Assembly: GCA_035772405.1 (NCBI GenBank) | Contig: JAYKKM010000418.1 | Span: 135,001 to 199,000, forward strand | Direction of reading: 5' to 3' | Source: Chrysogorgia sp. JL179-B06 | Taxonomy: Eukaryota > Cnidaria > Anthozoa > Scleralcyonacea > Chrysogorgiidae | Length of the DNA stretch: 64,000 nt | Shown: piece after piece, positions 37,976 to 46,984 of the stretch | How positions within the stretch are numbered: position 1 is the first letter of the stretch | Layout: each line of letters starts with the position of its first letter | Position numbers and translations under genes: made by a program | The notes under the pieces: generated by a model | What the model saw: the letters and a program-made list of their open reading frames with translations, nothing else | Databases searched by the model: none | What the model was told of the DNA's origin: nothing

Positions 37976-38600
37976 TTGACCAGTGATATTGAACAGTGTC
38001 AAGAAAGAGTCGAGGCATGCGTGCGTGATATTAACAAATGGATGTCGCCTTACTGTATGGACTACCAATTAGCCTAACGCAGCGCCTACAATATGTGCTT
38101 AATGCTGCCGCACGGCTTATCATGCTATCGCGCAAGTGTGATCACACCTCTACGTTATCAACTGTATTGGCTACCAGTTGATCAGAGAATTGTATTTAAA
38201 GTATTATTATATACATTTAAGGTAGTTAATGGTATGGCTCCGTCTTATTTACGTGACCTAATTGAGCCTTACATTCCAGTTTGTGCGCTTAGGTCCGCTG
38301 ATAAGCTCTTGCTAAGACAACCGACCTATCGTCTTAAAACGTATGGTTCTAGATCATTTTCTATATGCACACCGAGGTTATAGTAGGTAGGAACAGTCTT
38401 CCAGTAGACGTAAGGAAAACAGGCACAATAACCGAGTTCAAGTCTAAATTAAAGACATTTTTGTTTATTATATTTTTATAATGACATTCTTACAATTATG
38501 GAATTATTTCTCTTTTATTATAATATTTATACATGTAAATAATAAATATCTATAGTGTATACATGATTGTAACTAATTTTTATGTAAAGCGCAATCGGGC
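37970..38600 (+). mobile_element. LINE relic, 3' end
   Basis: RT C-terminal phrases are readable: QCQERVEACVRDINKWM (38000-38045), then YQLYWLPVDQRIVFKVLLYT and VVNGMAPSYLRDLI (38155-38265), and RLKTYGSRSF. Stops and frameshifts are frequent. A 3' UTR ends near TGTAAAGCGCAATCGGGC (about 38585-38600). The family is L2/CR1-like. Confidence 0.75.
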
Positions 38601-38604
38601 TTTT

Positions 38605-39551
38605 TAGGAGAATGCGGACAAAGGTGGCGCTGTTGTTGTCTGGAGAGCGGACTTGTATCGACAAGAGGTTCTTCGCCAACTCAGTGACACCATCTTTTAT
38701 ACTAAGTTGAATTCCGATCCCACTCAATCTCACCAAAAATCCGTCAAAACAACCATCAAGAATTTCATCCAAGCCGGCGAATTGCCTGCCTCTGCATCTA
38801 ACCTTATATTAACAACCCCCAGAACGCCTGTCATATATTTCCTACCTAAAATTCATAAACCTAACAATCCTGGCAGGCCGATTGTTTCCGCTTGTAGTTG
38901 CCCAACCGAGCTCATTTCCAGTTTTCTAGACAACGTTATGTATCCTTTGGTTAAGAAGTTGCCTTCTTATATCAAAGATACTAAACATGCCTTGCAAATT
39001 TTCGACCAGTTACGTTTCAGTATAGTTCCGACAAATTTATTTTCACCATGGACGTCAAGTCCTTATACACCGTCATTCCCCATTGTGATGGCCTTGAAGC
39101 TCTGAAGTTTTTCTTTGATAAGCGCACTCATTTAGAACCCTCCACAACCACGTTACTCCGCTTAGCTGCAGAACTAGTGCTTACCCTTAACAATTTTTCG
39201 TTTGATGGTGAACATTATCAACAAATAAGTGGTGTTGCGATGGGCACCATGGGTCCAAGCTATGCTAACTTATTTGTTGGTTATGTTGAAAAACAGATCT
39301 TTGAACAAACACGGGTCCCTTGCCTGATTTCTTCGGCAGATTTATCGATGACTGTTTAGGAACAGCGTCGTGTTCACGTGTCCTTTTAGAGCAGTTCATC
39401 ATTTTCATCCTGCTCTGAAGTTCACGTGGGAAATCAGCGAGACCTCTGTGTCGTTCCTTGATATTTTAATTTCGATTGATGGTGATTCGCTGAGAACGTC
39501 GGTCTCGTACAAGCTTACTGGCTCCCATAGTTATCTTCTATTTTCATCCTC
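38605..39551 (+). mobile_element. Penelope-like element, left part (RT), interrupted by the Polinton
   Basis: The element begins abruptly after the LINE tail with the phrase ADKGGAVVVW. RT motifs follow: FLPKIHKPNNPGRPIVSAC, MDVKSLYTVIPH, NFSFDGEHYQQISGVAMGT, then a frame carrying RFIDDCLGTAS (the catalytic box, about 39335-39370), and WEISETSVSFLDILIS. Two frameshifts (near 39030-39060 and 39320-39370) break it. The frame stops at the Polinton insertion and resumes in phase at 57804. ATCCTC (39546-39551) is the left copy of the 6-bp target duplication. Confidence 0.88.
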
Positions 39552-39604
39552 AGTAGTATAGCAGGTGGGGCTGCGAGCCCAATCGACGTCAACCGTGAAT
39601 ATAA
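39552..39604 (+). repeat. Polinton left terminal inverted repeat
   Basis: A 53-bp repeat, AGTAGTATAGCAGGTGGGGC at its tip, matching the inverse of 57751-57803 with one mismatch at position 2. After 39604 the two ends diverge. Confidence 0.93.
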
Positions 39605-39644
39605 TTAGCGCATTAAACGGAGTCTCCATTAAATTGCGTTTGAT

Positions 39645-40874
39645 TTAATACTGGATTGACTGCAACCCATTGTTCATGAAGTTGACCAGTCCATCACTCA
39701 TCACAAACACCCTGCACATGACATTTGCAGTCGTCGCTTTTTTAGTGATCTCAAGAAGCACGCCAGATTGTGTGTTCACAATTTTTTTACCAGTGGCGAC
39801 GTTGTAATTATCTTGGACGCTCCTCAAGTCGATGACCAACGCGAAGCCATCTTTATAGAACTTCTGTATGGTCATGAACTGGGCGTGTTCTTCACCCAAC
39901 CCAAACAGTCGTTTCGCTTCTGCATAGAACTTCGACTTTGGGATGCCTTGTGAGTACACACTATTTGGCACACCTTCAATTGTGACTCTAACACTCTCGA
40001 TATTTGGGTAGAGAAACTCCTCGCTGTCTGTTCGCACCTTATTCGTGAATAGCAACACAATTGCCTTCATGCTTTTTCTCTGAAGATTAACATTCTCGTT
40101 CACAATGGTCGTACCTTTGTCCCATTCAGTGGTTTTCATCAACGTAACGTGCTCATACGACAAACTACGACCACTTGCGTAGCCCGATGCTATTTCATCA
40201 GAGAGCTCCTGGTTATCGATCGTTTCATACTCAAGCTCGAGGTTCTCCAGAGTGTATCCACCTACACTTTCATTGGATTGCGCCACCATGATGTCTGTGG
40301 CCTTTGGAAGTGTGATCACATACTGCAAGTTATTATTCATGCTAAAAGGAGCGTACAACCCGTGGTCATTCATGATTTTACCAAGCTTAATCCGCTGTTT
40401 CGTCCCAATCACACCAAACATTAACGCGTCACTAACTTTAGCGACGTTTCCACTTGTCGCGCCACTGTCATCCTTAGAAATTAACTTTCTCAAGTTTTCA
40501 GAGCCAACACCATAGTCAATCATTTGGTCTCGCGCAGTAACACTTTCCCAAAGGTCGCGATAAACACCAGTGTAATTTTCCCCATTGTTGTCATACACAG
40601 TTTCCCCAGCTAGTTTCACAACAAGTTTCTCACAAAGCAACTTGCTTACATTATTCAAGAACCAACTTTTGTCATTCGCGTTCTTAAAGTCGAACACTAA
40701 ACCCAACGATCCAGGTACCAAACAGCTGCTAACCTTGAGCTTTGGTATATCAATGTAAAGTTCCTCACCAGGACTGACCTTATTAGGGTTCAACGTGATC
40801 ACATGCTGTGTTCTCACCCCTTTTATGACACCCATGGTCGCTCGTCTAAAACCAGGACTCAACTCTGCTGACAT
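39645..40874 (-). CDS. Putative hexon-like major capsid protein
   Basis: A 409-residue protein of the family annotated in animal genomes as F54H12.2-like, which travels with Polinton integrases. Conserved-looking blocks are NLELEYETIDNQELSDEI, SLSYEHVTLMKTTEWDKG and SVRVTIEGVPNSVYSQGIP, and the C-terminus ends GLVNFMNNGLQSIQY. The size and beta-rich composition fit a double jelly-roll capsid subunit, but I infer this from family context and cannot see the fold. It starts at ATG 40874, with GTATATAAAGTATATGA immediately upstream as a promoter-like motif. The frame is intact. It is the last gene on the left arm and is read toward the left end. Confidence 0.6.
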   Translation of the reverse strand: MSAELSPGFRRATMGVIKGVRTQHVITLNPNKVSPGEELYIDIPKLKVSSCLVPGSLGLVFDFKNANDKSWFLNNVSKLLCEKLVVKLAGETVYDNNGENYTGVYRDLWESVTARDQMIDYGVGSENLRKLISKDDSGATSGNVAKVSDALMFGVIGTKQRIKLGKIMNDHGLYAPFSMNNNLQYVITLPKATDIMVAQSNESVGGYTLENLELEYETIDNQELSDEIASGYASGRSLSYEHVTLMKTTEWDKGTTIVNENVNLQRKSMKAIVLLFTNKVRTDSEEFLYPNIESVRVTIEGVPNSVYSQGIPKSKFYAEAKRLFGLGEEHAQFMTIQKFYKDGFALVIDLRSVQDNYNVATGKKIVNTQSGVLLEITKKATTANVMCRVFVMSDGLVNFMNNGLQSIQY

Positions 40875-40939
40875 TCATATACTTTATATACTTTACACAT
40901 ATTTTGTTATCTTCGAAGCTGAGGCCCTCGAAGATGAGA

Positions 40940-42368
40940 CTACTGTTTTAGCTTGTAATAGTCATAAGCGAACCACGCAAATATCACTGCGAGTACCCAC
41001 AGATTTTGAGCCAACCACGTGAGACCCTTTGCACCCAACGTCAACGCATTATAAACTAAGTTAGCCAACCCAACAGCCCATGGACCCATCTTCGTTATCG
41101 CGTTCTTAACAGCCTGCGCAAATGACCTCGTGGCCATAGCGCCTTTCACAACAGCAGACCTCCCAGCGATAATAATAGTTGTTATAACTCCAGCTACTGA
41201 AATTACCACAGCGCTCAACCCAACCACGTTTTCTTTAGCCCATTCCTTGAGTTTCTGCAATCTGTCAATGTCAACCTTTTGCTGCTCTCCAACTTCTTCA
41301 AGCTCGTGCTGTCCTAGGGTTCTGTCTCTAGCTTGCTCGAGTCCTCCCACTCTTTCAAACAAAACGGCGTACTCTCGCTCTTCGTCACTCGTGAGACCAA
41401 TTTGGTCAGCTTTTCTATCAAGCTCCGCCAATCTCCCATTCGTTTCGTCTATCGCCTTTTGGAAATAGTCTGCTTGTATTTGCAACGCACCTATTCTTGA
41501 TTTCACGCAACACACTATCGCTTGGATTAAGCACACCATTCAGCTCGCGGTTTTCGTTTGGTGTTAGCCCAGGTATGTCGACATAGCCCACTTTTGTTTC
41601 AATTATTGGGAAGTCATCTGGGATTACTTCTGTTGTGACAGCTGTTGTTTCTGTGTTCTCAGGGATTTGGCTAACTAGCTGTTTGAACTGCTCGATCGCG
41701 TTTTTACTACCCTTGTCTTTACTGTAGATCAAACCATTTTTCCCAGGTATTAGAATTCGTTTGAGTGTCCCTCGTTCACCATCTTTGTTTATCGGTTTGA
41801 AAAGAATAGACCCTGAGTCCGTCACCTGCGACCTGTTGACTATTTCCCTTGACGTGTCATCACGACCGAGTTTTTTTTTATACAACTCACGTATTTTCTT
41901 ATCTATTAGCCTGATTCTTTTTACTTGATTTTTTATCACCTCTTTGTTATGCACTTTTAGTTCACCAAGTCTCCTCTCGATTTCGTCCGACTTTCCAGTA
42001 GCTATATTGAAGCTTGTGTCATTGACGTCACCAAACGACTCCTGTTCGACAAACTCTACCGCGGGGACTTCTGTGTTGGTTCCCCTTATTGTCACCGTTT
42101 CACCATCGTCAGTGTCGATAAACGACGTCTCTTTTTCTTGAAACCTCCTCTCTTGCTCATCCTGAAATCTAGTCATTCTCCCAAACAGTTTTTCATACTC
42201 AACGTGCTCAACGTCTGACATGTCATCGCTGGCGTACCTATCGTCAAGTAAATTGTAAGCTTTAGAGATACTCTCAAGTTCGACATCTATTTGATCATCA
42301 GTGTACCTATCAAGTCTATCTGAGTTCTCCATCTCAATCTCGTCATAACCTTCCCCACCTTCAGCCAT
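40940..42368 (-). pseudogene. Membrane-anchored coiled-coil virion-type protein, frameshifted
   Basis: Two overlapping frames appear to be one gene. The upstream part (42368 to about 41500) is acidic and helical, with EKLFGRMTRFQDEQERRF, KNQVKRIRLIDKKIRELYK and LTPNENRELNGVL. The downstream part (about 41500 to 40940) has the coiled coil RIGALQIQADYFQKAIDE, LDRKADQIGLTSDEEREY, then two or three membrane segments (VVGLSAVVISVAGVITTI; NLWVLAVIFAWFAYDYY). The switch lies near 41500-41530. In cnidarian Polintons I know this as a single protein, so I read it as a one-base indel. A programmed shift is possible. Function is unknown, probably a virion or membrane component. Start ATG 42368 follows AATGTAATATGG. 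Confidence 0.65.
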
Positions 42369-42374
42369 ATTACA

Positions 42375-43478
42375 TTAGCTCACATTTTGAATGTCGCTTT
42401 CTGGTATCCACGAATTATGTTTGCTCTCATAACCCAACCATTTGACCAGCACCATCTTCTTCCCTCTGACTTTCTTTCTTTTCAACACCTTTTCAACTCT
42501 GTACACATCGTCGCCATGTTTCCTATTGACCAGCGATAATTCCTGCTCATAAAATTTACCAATAATCTGTTCACCGCTTATGTCCTCAATTTCGTACACA
42601 TTCGGATCGCCACGAATAACCTTTACCACTCTAAACAGCTCTTCAGTGAAGTTGGCTTCATAGCCCTTTGTGAACACACTCTTGTATTTACTAATTCTCA
42701 CTGACTCGCCAACTCTAAACTTTGGCAATGGGGTGTCTGCAAAATGATGACCAAACAAAGTGGTCCACACTTCACCCTCATTTGACTTATTGACATCCTT
42801 CGGTTTCATCATAATGCTTCGATTCACATTGCCATTGTAATTGCTCACAAACTGGTCAAGAACGTCAATCCATTTGTACGTTCCACGGGCATAAAAGTAC
42901 TTCCACATAATGCTCTTGAGACTTCTATTAAAACGCTCGACAACAGCAGCCTTTTTATCGCTCTTAGTGCTGAAATACTCAACACCATGTTTTTTCAGCA
43001 AACTTTTCACACCAACGTTGTAGAACTCAAGTCCATCATCAAATTGCGCTAACTTAGGCATGGTTCCGAACCGATCTTTAAAGTTATTCAATAGTTCTCC
43101 AACAGCCTTAGTCATGCTCTTAGTGTCTTTTCTATAAACTGCAATTCCAAAAGCGTATCTACTCAATATTTCAATGCCTGTCAATATCCAATAATACCCG
43201 CCATTCTGTTTTGAGTACTTACTCATGTCCACTAGATCCATTTGGAGCTCTTCACCAAGAAACCCAACAAAGGTCGCACGGAACTTGTGTCTTCTCACAA
43301 TGGGTTTGTACCTAGTGTAGGTGTCCTGCGTGGTCAACCATTCTTTCACTGTTTTTCTAGTTACTTTCAATCCGTCTCCTAATGCACTTTGATACAACCT
43401 CTCTGCACCAGTGTACCCTGTCTTGGGGCTATAATAGATGTCTCTCAACCCTTGCTCTGTTTCCACACCAAGTTCCAT
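42375..43478 (-). CDS. Polinton integrase with C-terminal chromodomain
   Basis: A DDE-type integrase (about 367 residues) that would insert the linear element DNA and create the 6-bp target duplication. The catalytic core shows D in LGEELQMDLVDMS, D in LAQFDDGLEFYN and E in KKAAVVERFNRSLKSIMWKY, with FYARGTYKWIDVLDQFV after it. An SH3-like segment precedes a chromodomain (YRVEKVLKRKKVRGKKM, VLVKWLGYESKHNSWIP), which may target chromatin. The ATG at 43478 is the first true ATG. An in-frame GTG lies three codons earlier. The start lies directly after the stop of the penton-like gene at 43484. The frame is intact. This is the family called F54H12.3-like in animal annotations. Confidence 0.93.
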   Translation of the reverse strand: MELGVETEQGLRDIYYSPKTGYTGAERLYQSALGDGLKVTRKTVKEWLTTQDTYTRYKPIVRRHKFRATFVGFLGEELQMDLVDMSKYSKQNGGYYWILTGIEILSRYAFGIAVYRKDTKSMTKAVGELLNNFKDRFGTMPKLAQFDDGLEFYNVGVKSLLKKHGVEYFSTKSDKKAAVVERFNRSLKSIMWKYFYARGTYKWIDVLDQFVSNYNGNVNRSIMMKPKDVNKSNEGEVWTTLFGHHFADTPLPKFRVGESVRISKYKSVFTKGYEANFTEELFRVVKVIRGDPNVYEIEDISGEQIIGKFYEQELSLVNRKHGDDVYRVEKVLKRKKVRGKKMVLVKWLGYESKHNSWIPESDIQNVS

Positions 43479-43483
43479 ATAAT

Positions 43484-44155
43484 TCACACAATATACAGTT
43501 CCAATAACACCGCGCCAATTTTGAGACTATCGTTATTTGGTTTGACACGAAACGTCATACTTGAGTAGACACCTTTTTTAATACTCACCTTTGACTCAAT
43601 ATCCACATGACGTTGCACTGACCCCTTCAAAGACTGTTCAGTGGGTATTGGTAACGTTGTGATCACATTGCTACGCTTCCCATCAATACCTACATTGCTC
43701 TCGGTTTCAACAATATCACATGAGATTTCTATGTACTTCAGACCTCTGTACATATCAACCTTGTTTGGGCTGACGTGCCACCGCTTCCTTTGGATTAACG
43801 TGTTTTCCGCAAAGCCAAGAAGGGGCCCAACCTCCCGCAACCTTAACAAGGCTGTAGTCTTCACTCTACATCCACCAGATAGAATTTTCTCTATTTCAAG
43901 ACTTTGCCCCACGCCGGGGAGCTGAAGCTTCATGAACTCAACCAACGCGTTGAAGTTATAGTGTCCTTGAGGCACTGAGATCAGTGAGAGACTATCGAAG
44001 GAAAAGTTGGTTGCGTTTGCCAATACGTTGTCGTAGTCCCAAAACACAGTAGCTGTCTTAACCATAATGTATGGGTTATCATGCGTGATCATCACACTGT
44101 TGTCAAAGGACACAACTTTTTCCGCACCCTCAATAAATACCGTCAACTTTCGCAT
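43484..44155 (-). CDS. Putative penton-like minor capsid protein
   Basis: A protein of 223 residues from the ATG at 44155. A longer in-frame extension to 44290 exists, but it overlaps the divergent gene and the promoter motif. Features matching Polinton/adintovirus minor capsid proteins are the phrase ISVPQGHYNFNALVEFM (a 'tight fit to basis' motif), RLREVGPLLGF, then GLKYIEISCDIVETESNVG, and KRSNVITTLPIP before a C-terminal beta-rich region. Those proteins form a single jelly roll at capsid vertices. Here that is inferred from motif order. It is divergent from the gene at 44180 with only about 25 bp between starts, and is followed by the integrase. Confidence 0.65.
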   Translation of the reverse strand: MRKLTVFIEGAEKVVSFDNSVMITHDNPYIMVKTATVFWDYDNVLANATNFSFDSLSLISVPQGHYNFNALVEFMKLQLPGVGQSLEIEKILSGGCRVKTTALLRLREVGPLLGFAENTLIQRKRWHVSPNKVDMYRGLKYIEISCDIVETESNVGIDGKRSNVITTLPIPTEQSLKGSVQRHVDIESKVSIKKGVYSSMTFRVKPNNDSLKIGAVLLELYIV

Positions 44156-44179
44156 TATGTATAACATATGGTATATTAT
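44156..44179. promoter_or_regulatory. Compact divergent promoter
   Basis: Only 24 bases separate the two start codons. On the plus strand GGTATATTAT abuts ATG 44180. On the minus strand GTTATACATA abuts ATG 44155. Both resemble the TATA-like start motif seen in front of the kinase gene (see 48574). Confidence 0.55.
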
Positions 44180-45652
44180 ATGCAGAAAGCCCTTCATGAC
44201 TACTATGGAAAGTACTACAAACGTGCGATGGCGAACACATCGAAGGCTACACACGACGCGAAGGCAGACCTCATCAAAAAGTATCCTCACGCCACTTTAA
44301 GCAAATTCGAGTTCTACCCAAATATTTCGCAAGATGGTAAGATCCTAGGTGTCGACGTATATTTCAGAAACAATGACATCCTCAGCACAGACATAACCAG
44401 CGCAACTTTCAAAAATGATAAAAAAATGTGGAAGTGGCTACACAATAGTAAGTTCCCAATAATATGGCAAGGTGGTGGAACTATCCAACCACTACCAAAA
44501 GGTCATAAGAACCACTGGGGGCTTTGGGACGGCTACCCGACAGAAAATGTGTTGAATTATCCAGTGAATAACTTTAAAGTTTTTGTTAACCAAAATAGCT
44601 ACTTCATGTCAAAGCTACCAGTCTTACAAATCACCACGTCAAAGACAAAATCAGAGTGGGATGACAACGAATCTTACTATCGTGTTGTGTTTGCGACGTA
44701 TTGTGCGAGTTTCTGTTGTGGAGTGTCGTTGCAACATTTATCAGTGTCACAAGAAGTCCACCCTGTGGTCACAAGTGTGATGAGATTTCATGTGTACTTC
44801 ACCATTAGAAGACTTCTCAGAAGAATGGAGGGTGGTGAGACCATGAAATCAATAAGTAGAGAATTCAACGCTTATGAATTGTATGGCAAGATTTCCAAAA
44901 TCCCCAGAAAACATTACTACCAGAATAAAGTCCTGAGCGATGGCACTTTAGGCGAATCCAGAGTCTACACACTCAACGACGTTCAGAACGATTATAAACG
45001 ATACGTCGCGCGATTGTCAGACGGCTTTACCAACATTGGGCTGCAATATCTAAATCAGAGCATAGAAGCCTTTGTGTACTCCACACTTGGTGCACAAGCG
45101 AGAACACGTGTATCAGTCGTTGGTGGTTCTGCAGGAAGTCTAGAGACCCAACAAGAATTCCGCAAGTTGTTTTCTGACAGTGTTATCAACTATGACGTGT
45201 CGACATGGATTCTCAACATGAATAAATCAATTAGAGACACCAACGTTGTCCAAAATCTTGCAGTGTCACCAAGTACGTGGTTGATGCCAAGTAATGTGGT
45301 GATTCTCAAGAACAAAATCGCTGGGTACAACAACTTATTAAAGATTGCTACAGAGTCCATGAGATTTGGAGTGAACACTCGCTTGAATGCGACAACACCA
45401 ACGATTGCGGCTAAAAAAGTCCACCAAGAAAATGTGGTGACTAACTTAGTAACGCCAGCGAGTCTTGCGGCTAAAAAAGTTCACCAAGAAAATGTGGTGG
45501 CTAAAAAAGTTTACCACGAAAACGTGACACCACTTCCTGTGAAAAAAACAGTGGCCACCACCACAAGCGAGTCAGACACGACAACGTTGGCGATAGTGTT
45601 AGGGTTCTCAGCAGTCTCTGGCTATCTACTAACCAAATACACCTTGAAGTAG
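44180..45652 (+). CDS. Conserved Polinton protein of unknown function, C-terminal membrane anchor
   Basis: A protein of 490 residues starting at ATG 44180 (an ATG at 44168 lies inside the promoter motif). It has regions I recognise as conserved in cnidarian Polintons without a known fold: GLWDGYPTENVLNYPVNNF, VTSVMRFHVYFTIRRLLRRM, YKRYVARLSDGFTNIGLQYL and FVYSTLGAQARTRVSVVGG. A lysine-rich linker contains three copies of KKVHQENVV-like residues (one is KKVYHENVT). It ends with a single membrane segment (LAIVLGFSAVSGYLLTKY). The position between the penton-like and fibre-like genes suggests a virion role. Frame intact. Confidence 0.75.
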   Translation: MQKALHDYYGKYYKRAMANTSKATHDAKADLIKKYPHATLSKFEFYPNISQDGKILGVDVYFRNNDILSTDITSATFKNDKKMWKWLHNSKFPIIWQGGGTIQPLPKGHKNHWGLWDGYPTENVLNYPVNNFKVFVNQNSYFMSKLPVLQITTSKTKSEWDDNESYYRVVFATYCASFCCGVSLQHLSVSQEVHPVVTSVMRFHVYFTIRRLLRRMEGGETMKSISREFNAYELYGKISKIPRKHYYQNKVLSDGTLGESRVYTLNDVQNDYKRYVARLSDGFTNIGLQYLNQSIEAFVYSTLGAQARTRVSVVGGSAGSLETQQEFRKLFSDSVINYDVSTWILNMNKSIRDTNVVQNLAVSPSTWLMPSNVVILKNKIAGYNNLLKIATESMRFGVNTRLNATTPTIAAKKVHQENVVTNLVTPASLAAKKVHQENVVAKKVYHENVTPLPVKKTVATTTSESDTTTLAIVLGFSAVSGYLLTKYTLK

Positions 45653-45654
45653 TA

Positions 45655-46605
45655 ATGAGTCTAAACTATGGGTATGAGTCTGACGACCCTCACGATAAAA
45701 TACTAAAGAGAACGAAAAGACATCTGGACGAAGATCCTAAATTGAGCGCGACCGGTGGAAGGATGTCTGGACTAATAGACATGCAAGACTCGGCAATAAA
45801 AAACGTAGCAGACCCAGTCGATGACTCAGACGCCATCAACAAAAGAACTCTAGAGCAACTACTATCAGGTTTCCTCAAGAGTCAGTCCTATAATGTTGTG
45901 CTCGACTTCAACGTTAGCACACACGCCTTGAAAAACGTGGAATTTCACACCAATGGTTCAAACAAAGTGAAAGCCATTGGTGAAACAAGTAAATTAGTGC
46001 AAAACAACCCAACCTATGGTCCTATTGTTGGCATCAGCAGTGTAAGCCAAAGTTTTCTATCCCCTGTGTTAACACCACTCCCACTTGAGTCGGGTCTTCA
46101 TTTTAACTGTCCGAGTATGCAATGGTGTGATCTCTCCATTTTTGTTGTGGTGAAGTTACCTATGAGAACCGCTGGGTCAAATTGGGAGACAATTATATCA
46201 AACGACGACGGTCAGTGGGACAAGTTCATAGGGTACAAGACTGGTATGACTAATGGACTCGCGTATGGTGGTAGCATCCCAGCAATGGAGAGCATATGCA
46301 CTATTCCAAGTGGCGTTGACATAAGTAAAATGCATATGATATCGATACACTGGCAAATGGACAATTCACACGTCAGAGTCAACAACATCAAGTCAACCGA
46401 TTCAGACTTCATAGCAAATATGAAAAAGATAGGCACACCCTATGGAACGATTTTTGGAATACATCGACCAAGAATACCACTCGCACCTTATGCATACCCA
46501 TCGTTAATAGAATTCTACGGCATGAAAATTGTGAGTGGCTACATGGCGAACCGAGACATCATAATCATGGGTGGAGAAATGATGAAGGAATATGGTATAA
46601 AGTAA
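45655..46605 (+). CDS. Fibre-like protein
   Basis: A 316-residue protein that starts two bases after the previous stop. Near residue 45 the segment IDMQDSAIKNVADPVDDSDA then INKRTLEQ matches the shaft-linker motif of phage tail fibres (N-x-x-DP-x-D-x-DA-x-N/K-x-x). The remainder (residues 70-316) looks like a beta-sandwich head, with HMISIHWQMDNSHVRVNN and SLIEFYGMKIVSGYM near the C-terminus, consistent with a concanavalin/LamG-type lectin fold. Likely role: a trimeric attachment fibre on the particle. This is inferred from motif and gene order. Frame intact. Confidence 0.6.
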   Translation: MSLNYGYESDDPHDKILKRTKRHLDEDPKLSATGGRMSGLIDMQDSAIKNVADPVDDSDAINKRTLEQLLSGFLKSQSYNVVLDFNVSTHALKNVEFHTNGSNKVKAIGETSKLVQNNPTYGPIVGISSVSQSFLSPVLTPLPLESGLHFNCPSMQWCDLSIFVVVKLPMRTAGSNWETIISNDDGQWDKFIGYKTGMTNGLAYGGSIPAMESICTIPSGVDISKMHMISIHWQMDNSHVRVNNIKSTDSDFIANMKKIGTPYGTIFGIHRPRIPLAPYAYPSLIEFYGMKIVSGYMANRDIIIMGGEMMKEYGIK

Positions 46606-46812
46606 ATGGGAGCATGTTTTTCGAGACCTCATGAAATATATAAGATAAATAAGACGACTGATCACATGTTCAAAGCTGGTGGATCATTTGGTCGCGGTGA
46701 CGTGACTCTCGAGCTCCACGCTGAGATTGGTATGAGGTCTAAAAAGACTTACGGCAAACCTATTATGTTACCAGAATCAGACACTGTGGGAGTGGTAGGA
46801 GACGTGACCTAA
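46606..46812 (+). CDS. 68-residue protein with N-myristoylation signal
   Basis: ATG follows the preceding stop directly. The N-terminus MGACFSRP fits the myristoylation consensus (Gly2, Ser6), and Cys4 is a candidate for palmitoylation, so the product probably binds membrane. The rest (GGSFGRGDVTLELHAEIGM) has no known domain. Size and place in the virion gene block suggest a small structural or assembly protein. Real function unknown. Confidence 0.6.
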   Translation: MGACFSRPHEIYKINKTTDHMFKAGGSFGRGDVTLELHAEIGMRSKKTYGKPIMLPESDTVGVVGDVT

Positions 46813-46818
46813 GTTATA

Positions 46819-46959
46819 ATGGGTTGGCTTAGAAAGCTGGTTCGTAACATTAGAAACTTTTTCAGACGACGTAGAAAACCGAAGACTAATAAAACACATC
46901 TGATGCGTTGGTACACAACAAACCAGATCTATAAAAAACCTAACGCCCACACCGAGTAG
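46819..46959 (+). CDS. 46-residue arginine-rich amphipathic peptide
   Basis: A tiny frame starting MGWLRKLVRNIRNFFRRRRK, seven bases after the previous stop and preceded by AAGTTATA. The first 20 residues form a strongly cationic, amphipathic helix (W3, L4, L7, V8, I11, F14, F15 on one side). By analogy it could be a DNA-condensing core peptide or a membrane-active peptide of the particle, as in adenovirus-related viruses, but no homology is claimed. Gene spacing and start context match its neighbours, which supports expression. Confidence 0.5.
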   Translation: MGWLRKLVRNIRNFFRRRRKPKTNKTHLMRWYTTNQIYKKPNAHTE

Positions 46960-46984
46960 TTTTTTTGTGGGAGACTATATAGTG

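Noticed and set aside
44156..44290. N-terminal extension of the penton-like protein
   Set aside because: The extension crosses the divergent promoter and the start of the opposite gene. The ATG at 44155 has the start motif.
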